From: JACDAV01 sp964626755
GTDB lineage: Bacteria; Chloroflexota; Limnocylindria; Limnocylindrales; CSP1-4
Assembly (NCBI GenBank): GCA_964626755.1
Contig: CAZVGO010000007.1
Coordinates: 1-64,000 of the forward strand
DNA length: 64,000 bases
Reading direction: 5' to 3'
In this document: piece by piece, positions 57,951-64,000 of the stretch
Position numbering within the stretch: position 1 is the first letter of the stretch
How the letters are laid out: each line of letters starts with the position of its first letter
Translations under genes and position numbers: made by a program
The notes under the pieces: generated by a model
The model's input: only the letters and a program-made list of their open reading frames with translations
What the model was told of the DNA's origin: nothing
Databases searched by the model: none

Positions 57951-59293
57951 GGGCGGGTCGGCTGGTCTCCTTCGGGCAGGCGCTCAATCCGGGCGCCGAG
58001 GTCCTGGAACTTGCCTTCGATGTTCTCATACCCCCGGTGCACGTGATGGGCTCCGCGGATGGTCGTCGTCCCGCGGGCCGCGAGTGCCGCGAGCATGAGC
58101 GACGCCCCGGCTCTCAGGTCTCCGATCTCGACGTCCGTCCCCTGCAGGCGGGCCGGCCCCGTGATCGCGGCGTGGTGAGGGTCGAGGATCTCGACGTGGG
58201 CGCCCATCCTGCCGAGCTCCGAGAGCCACTCCAGGCGGTCCTCGAAGATCGCCTCGTGAACGGTCGACCGGCCCGCCGCCTGGGTGAGGAGGACGCAGGC
58301 CGGCGGCTGGAGGTCGGTCGCGAGCCCGGGATACGGAGCGGTCTCGATGTCGACCGGCTTGAACGCGCCTGGGCCCACGTCGGTGGCGTCCACCGCGATC
58401 CTGTTGTGTTCGCAGGTGACGGAGAGGCCTGCCCGGTCGAGGACGTCGATGAGGCCACCGAGGTGGTCGCACGTCGCACCGTCCAGGGTCACGCGTCCGC
58501 CGGTCACCGCCCCGGCGACGAGAAATGTCCCGGCCTCGATCCGGTCGGGGATCACGTGATGGTCCGCACCGCGCAGGCGGCGTCGACCCTCGATCTCGAT
58601 CGTGTCCGGATACGTGCGCTGAATCTCCGCGCCCATCTTCTGGAGGAACGCGATCAGGTCGTCTACCTCCGGCTCCCGGGCCGCCGGGCGGATGACCGTG
58701 TGGCCCTCGGCGAGGGTTGCCGCGAGGATCGCGTTCTCCGTGCCCATGACCGTCACGAACGGAAAGCGGATCTCCGCCCCGCGCAGCCGGCCTGGGGCGG
58801 TGGCGAAGTAGTAGCCGTTCCGGTAGACGATTTGCGCGCCTAGCGTGCGCATCGCGTCGACGTGGAGGTCCACCGGGCGCCGGCCGATCCGGTCGCCGCC
58901 AGGGTTGCTGATGATCACCCGGCCGAACCTGGCCAGGAGCGGACCGAGCAGGATGAAGCTCGCGCGCATCCTGGCTGCTGCCTCGAGCGGCACGAACAGC
59001 CACTCGACGTCGCCCGAGGCGACCTCGTACACGTTCGGCTGCGGGTGATCGACGACCACGCCGAGATCGCGCAGCGTCTCGGCCATGACCCGCACGTCCT
59101 CGATCTCCGGGATGTTGGTGAACCGGCAGCGCTCGCCGGTCAGCGTCGCGGCCGCGAGCATCTTCAGGGCCGCGTTTTTCGCCCCGCTGATCGGGACGGT
59201 CCCCTGCAACGCCGCGCCGCCCTCGATCCGGAAGATCTCCCGGGCGACCGGCTCGGGCACGAACTCCCAGTGAAACGGTTTCGCATCAGCCAT
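57947..59293 (-). CDS. murA: UDP-N-acetylglucosamine 1-carboxyvinyltransferase with Asp in place of catalytic Cys
   Basis: A 448-residue MurA, the first committed enzyme of peptidoglycan synthesis (enolpyruvyl transfer from PEP to UDP-GlcNAc). SGAKNAALK with Lys39, RASFILLGPLLARFG and PGLATDLQ are intact. The active-site loop reads PGGDRIGRRPVDLH: Asp134 stands where most enzymes have the fosfomycin-reactive Cys115. Asp at this site is known in mycobacterial, chlamydial and some other MurA proteins, which are active and fosfomycin-resistant. ATG 59293 is preferred over a longer low-complexity frame. It is followed directly by mreB. Confidence 0.95.
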   Translation of the reverse strand: MADAKPFHWEFVPEPVAREIFRIEGGAALQGTVPISGAKNAALKMLAAATLTGERCRFTNIPEIEDVRVMAETLRDLGVVVDHPQPNVYEVASGDVEWLFVPLEAAARMRASFILLGPLLARFGRVIISNPGGDRIGRRPVDLHVDAMRTLGAQIVYRNGYYFATAPGRLRGAEIRFPFVTVMGTENAILAATLAEGHTVIRPAAREPEVDDLIAFLQKMGAEIQRTYPDTIEIEGRRRLRGADHHVIPDRIEAGTFLVAGAVTGGRVTLDGATCDHLGGLIDVLDRAGLSVTCEHNRIAVDATDVGPGAFKPVDIETAPYPGLATDLQPPACVLLTQAAGRSTVHEAIFEDRLEWLSELGRMGAHVEILDPHHAAITGPARLQGTDVEIGDLRAGASLMLAALAARGTTTIRGAHHVHRGYENIEGKFQDLGARIERLPEGDQPTRP

Positions 59294-59404
59294 GGCTACG
59301 TTGCATTCTGAGGCGGCAAGACCTCGGGCGGATGGCGTCGGGGACCTCCGCCTCCGGCCTCGGTAGGCGAGCGTCGCCACCCGATCGAGGTTGCCACCAC
59401 ACGA

Positions 59405-59827
59405 CTACCGTCGCCGGCCCTCGCGATGGCGTCGCTCGCCGACCCGGATCCGAAGCAGCGCCTGCTGGAGAGCCGCCCGGGCGGCTGCGAGGTCGGCCCC
59501 CTCCTCGAAGCCGGACTCGAGCGCCTTCTCGGCATCCGCGCGTGCCTGCTGGGCCCTCTCGAGATCGATCTCGGATGCCATGTCTGCCGTCTCGGCCATG
59601 ACCACGACCTTGTCCGGCCGCACCTGGAGGAACCCACCGGCAATCGCAAACAGCTCCTCTTCGCCTCCCCGCCGGATCTTCAGCTCGCCGATGCCGAGGG
59701 TCGAGACGAGCGGCGCGTGGTGCGGCAGGACCCCGAGCTCGCCCTCACTCCCGGGCAGGGTGACGGAGTCGACCTCCTCCGAGAAGACCATTCGCTCCGG
59801 GGTGACGATCTCGAGCAGGATCGGCAC
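59405..59827 (-). CDS. atpC: ATP synthase F1 epsilon subunit
   Basis: A 140-residue epsilon subunit. The N-terminal beta-sandwich is clear (LEIVTPERMVFSEEVDSVTLPGSEGELGVLPHHAPL), and the C-terminal helical pair (ASEIDLERAQQARADAEKALE, then AALQQALLRIRV) is present with a basic end. It starts at GTG 59827, one base after the atpD stop, and ends the ATP synthase operon. Confidence 0.95.
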   Translation of the reverse strand: MPILLEIVTPERMVFSEEVDSVTLPGSEGELGVLPHHAPLVSTLGIGELKIRRGGEEELFAIAGGFLQVRPDKVVVMAETADMASEIDLERAQQARADAEKALESGFEEGADLAAARAALQQALLRIRVGERRHREGRRR

Positions 59828-59828
59828 C

Positions 59829-61256
59829 TCAACTACCCAGCTTCTCGGCGTTCTGGCGCACGTCGGCGATCGTACCGGCGAGGAAGAACGCCTGCTCCGG
59901 CAGCGTGTCCACGTTGCCCTCGAGGATCTCCTTGAACGACGCGACGGTGTCCTTGATCGGCACGTACACGCCGGACCGGCCGGTGAACACCTCGGCGACG
60001 AAGAACGGCTGGCTCATGAACCGCTGGAGCCGTCGGGCGCGGGCGACGGTCGACTTGTCCTCCTCGGACAGCTCGTCGATGCCGAGGATCGCGATGATGT
60101 CCTGGAGATCGCGGTAGCGCTGAAGGACGCGCTTCGTTTCCTGGGCGACGTCGTAGTGCTCCTGTCCCACGACATTCGGGTCAAGGACCCGTGATGTCGA
60201 GGTGAGAGGGTCGACCGCCGGGTAGATGCCCAGCTCCGCGATCGAGCGCTCGAGGCGGATCGTCGAGTCGAGGTGAGCGAACGTCGTCGCCGGCGCCGGG
60301 TCGGTGTAGTCGTCGGCCGGGACGAAGACCGCCTGGAGGGACGTGATCGAGCCCTTCTTCGTCGACGTGATCCGCTCCTGGAGCTGGGCCATCTCGGTCG
60401 CCAGGTTCGGCTGGTAGCCGACCGCCGACGGCATCCGGCCGAGGAGCGCCGAGACCTCCGAGCCCGCCTGGGTGAAGCGGAAGATGTTGTCGATGAAGAG
60501 GAGGACGTCGCGGCCCTCCTCGTCGCGGAAGTACTCGGCCATCGTCAGGCCGGAAAGGCCTACGCGCTGGCGAGCGCCGGGCGGCTCGTTCATCTGGCCG
60601 AAGACGAACGCCGTCTTCTCGATGACCCCCGACTCGGTCATCTCGTGGATGAGGTCGTTGCCCTCGCGGGAGCGCTCGCCGACGCCGGCGAACACGGACA
60701 CGCCCGCGTGTTCCTGGGCGACGTTCCGGATGAGCTCCTGGATGATGACCGTCTTCCCGACGCCGGCGCCGCCGAAGATCCCCACCTTGCCACCCTTGGC
60801 GAACGGGGCGACGAGGTCGATGACTTTGAGCCCGGTCTCGAACACCTCGGTGTCCGTCCGCTGCTCGTCGAACGCCGGCGCGGCCCGGTGGATCGGCAGC
60901 CTCTTCGAGGCCTTGACCGGACCCTTCTCGTCGATTGCGTTGCCAAGCACGTCGAACACCCGGCCGAGAGTGACCTCGCCAACCGGGACCGAAATGGGCC
61001 CGCCGGTGTCGCGCGCCTCCGAGCCGCGGGCGAGGCCGTCCGTCGTGGTCATCGCCACCGCCCGGACCCAGTTGTTGCCGAGATGCTGCTGGACCTCGCA
61101 CACGATGAGAGCGTCACCGCGCTTGACCTCGACGGCGTTGAAGATCGCCGGCAGCCCACCGGCCGGGAACTCGATGTCCACGACCGGGCCGGTGATCTGG
61201 ATGACCTTGCCGGTCGCGGCCCTGGTCGCGGTCGCGGCTTTCGGTGCGGTCGCCAT
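59829..61256 (-). CDS. atpD: ATP synthase F1 beta subunit
   Basis: A 475-residue catalytic subunit. It has Walker A GGAGVGKTV, VGERSREGNDL, the catalytic-Glu region, the Walker B stretch GRDVLLFIDNIFRF, and the DELSEED-type motif as DELSEEDKSTV. A 19-residue Ala/Thr-rich N-extension precedes the usual start of the family. It has standard length otherwise. Confidence 0.97.
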   Translation of the reverse strand: MATAPKAATATRAATGKVIQITGPVVDIEFPAGGLPAIFNAVEVKRGDALIVCEVQQHLGNNWVRAVAMTTTDGLARGSEARDTGGPISVPVGEVTLGRVFDVLGNAIDEKGPVKASKRLPIHRAAPAFDEQRTDTEVFETGLKVIDLVAPFAKGGKVGIFGGAGVGKTVIIQELIRNVAQEHAGVSVFAGVGERSREGNDLIHEMTESGVIEKTAFVFGQMNEPPGARQRVGLSGLTMAEYFRDEEGRDVLLFIDNIFRFTQAGSEVSALLGRMPSAVGYQPNLATEMAQLQERITSTKKGSITSLQAVFVPADDYTDPAPATTFAHLDSTIRLERSIAELGIYPAVDPLTSTSRVLDPNVVGQEHYDVAQETKRVLQRYRDLQDIIAILGIDELSEEDKSTVARARRLQRFMSQPFFVAEVFTGRSGVYVPIKDTVASFKEILEGNVDTLPEQAFFLAGTIADVRQNAEKLGS

Positions 61257-61288
61257 GGTCGGTTTGGTTCCTCCTGCGTTCGGCGTCG

Positions 61289-62140
61289 TCAGCGCGCCTG
61301 GGCGCCGGTCGCGATCTCGATCATCTCGCGGGTGATGTTCGCCTGGCGGACCTTGTTGTACGACAGGGTCAGGTCTTCGATGAGCTCCTCGGCGTTCTCG
61401 GTCGCGTTCTTCATCGCCACCATCCGGCTCGACTCCTCGGATGCCTTGCCCTCGAGGACCCCCTGGAAGAGGCGCGTCGCGACATAGCGTGGCAGGAGGC
61501 GGGTGAGGACCGTCGCCGCGTCCGGCTCGAAGATGAACTGGTTGCCCGGGATCCCCTCCGTGTCCTCGCTCGGGGTGACCGGCAGCAGCGTATCGAGCAA
61601 CGGGCGCTGGACGAGCGTCGACTGGAAGTGGCTGTAGATGACGTCCACCCGTCCAAAGGCACCTGAGACGAAGCCATCGCTGATGAGCCTGGCCAGCGGC
61701 AGGACATCGGCGAACGAGGGGCGGTCGCCGAACCCCGGGAAGTGGGCCTCGAGCGGGACCCGGGCGCGGCGCATCGCGTCTCGGCCCTTGCGGCCGACGG
61801 TCACAACCGTCAGGTCGCCCGACTGCTCGGTGATCTCGCGGGCCGCGAACCGGATCGTGTTCGTATTGAGTGGGCCGGCCAGGCCGCGGTCCGTCGTGAT
61901 GAGGACGATGAGGCGCTTGCCGCCCTCGCGCTCGGCGAGGAGCGGGTGCTCCTCGCCGCCGAGGACTGCCGCGAGATCCGCGAGGACCTCGTCGAGCTTC
62001 TCGCTGTAGGGCCGGGCGTTGAGCGTTGACTCCTGGGCGCGCTTGAGCTTCGACGCGGCGACGAACTGCATCGCCCGCGTGATCTGCTTGATGTTCCGGA
62101 CGGCCCCAATCCGGCGGCGGATGTCGCGCTGGCTAGCCAT
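61289..62140 (-). CDS. atpG: ATP synthase F1 gamma subunit
   Basis: A 283-residue central-stalk subunit. The N-terminal coiled coil (RDIRRRIGAVRNIKQITRAMQFVAASKLKRAQ) and C-terminal helix (ENAEELIEDLTLSYNKVRQANITREMIEI) are both typical, and the Rossmann-like middle has LIVLITTDRGLAGPLN. It lies between atpA and atpD, the normal order. Confidence 0.96.
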   Translation of the reverse strand: MASQRDIRRRIGAVRNIKQITRAMQFVAASKLKRAQESTLNARPYSEKLDEVLADLAAVLGGEEHPLLAEREGGKRLIVLITTDRGLAGPLNTNTIRFAAREITEQSGDLTVVTVGRKGRDAMRRARVPLEAHFPGFGDRPSFADVLPLARLISDGFVSGAFGRVDVIYSHFQSTLVQRPLLDTLLPVTPSEDTEGIPGNQFIFEPDAATVLTRLLPRYVATRLFQGVLEGKASEESSRMVAMKNATENAEELIEDLTLSYNKVRQANITREMIEIATGAQAR

Positions 62141-62223
62141 GAACAGCCACCCTCAACGCCTGGTGGGCATTCGCCCACCGAGGCCCGAGGCCGAGCTCCG
62201 CGAGGCCATCGGCCCGAGGTTTG

Positions 62224-63978
<1,755 letters not shown>

Positions 63979-64000
63979 CGGTTCTCCGTGTCGGACAGGT

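Overview
The window is a continuous stretch of GC-rich bacterial chromosome with about 55 protein genes. I saw no rRNA, tRNA, CRISPR array, insertion sequence or prophage. Several features together suggest a member of the Chloroflexota of the Limnocylindria/Ellin6529 kind: a zinc-ribbon/adenylate-cyclase/AAA/TPR protein, a DUF5317-MFS fusion, many GT87 and GT-C membrane glycosyltransferases, a Tad pilus locus without a visible secretin, and frequent apparently leaderless promoters. This assignment is inference; a high-GC actinobacterium-like lineage is the main alternative.

Layout. 1-7154: an HD-GYP phosphodiesterase, an MFS exporter, a glycosyltransferase/hydrolase pair, and a TetR-DUF2182-DUF1326 operon preceded by a striking palindromic operator. 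7215-18400: a large cyclase/ATPase/TPR regulator, a transglutaminase-like protein, a DUF5317-MFS fusion, two surface proteins of unknown function, pcm, a RelE/Phd-type toxin-antitoxin pair, a PIG-L deacetylase and a small charged protein. 18426-40330: a 22-kb surface-glycan cluster. It holds nine polytopic GT87 or GT-C-like proteins, one GT4, one GT2, two paralogous membrane-anchored alkaline-phosphatase-fold proteins, a FemAB-like acyltransferase, a methyltransferase with a small partner protein, and a membrane/spermidine-synthase-like fusion.

40357-50634: a Tad (Flp) pilus locus. It begins with a DegS-like histidine kinase, a NarL-type regulator and a second kinase whose ATP-binding domain is degenerate. 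Four Flp-type prepilins follow (two of them near-identical duplicates), then CpaB, a receiver-CpaE fusion, CpaF, TadB and TadC. 50686-54870: DUF192, ComF, long-form HPF, an ArsR/DUF2087 regulator, an endonuclease IV-like protein and an Xre regulator. 55108-63978 (minus strand): a membrane flippase-like protein, a PHP phosphoesterase, mreB, murA (with Asp in place of the catalytic Cys) and the distal half of an F-type ATP synthase operon in the order atpA-atpG-atpD-atpC.

Three genome-style traits recur. Many genes outside operons have a TANNNT hexamer 6-9 nt before the start codon and no Shine-Dalgarno sequence, which suggests leaderless mRNAs. Ten adjacent gene pairs overlap by exactly ATGA or GTGA, which suggests translational coupling. 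GTG starts are common. The most unusual signals are the four-half-site operator at 6556-6593, a 49-bp non-coding block conserved upstream of two strongly diverged paralogues (30501-30549 and 32220-32268), the pseudokinase of the Tad regulatory trio, and the lysine/alanine/proline-rich tail on AtpA.
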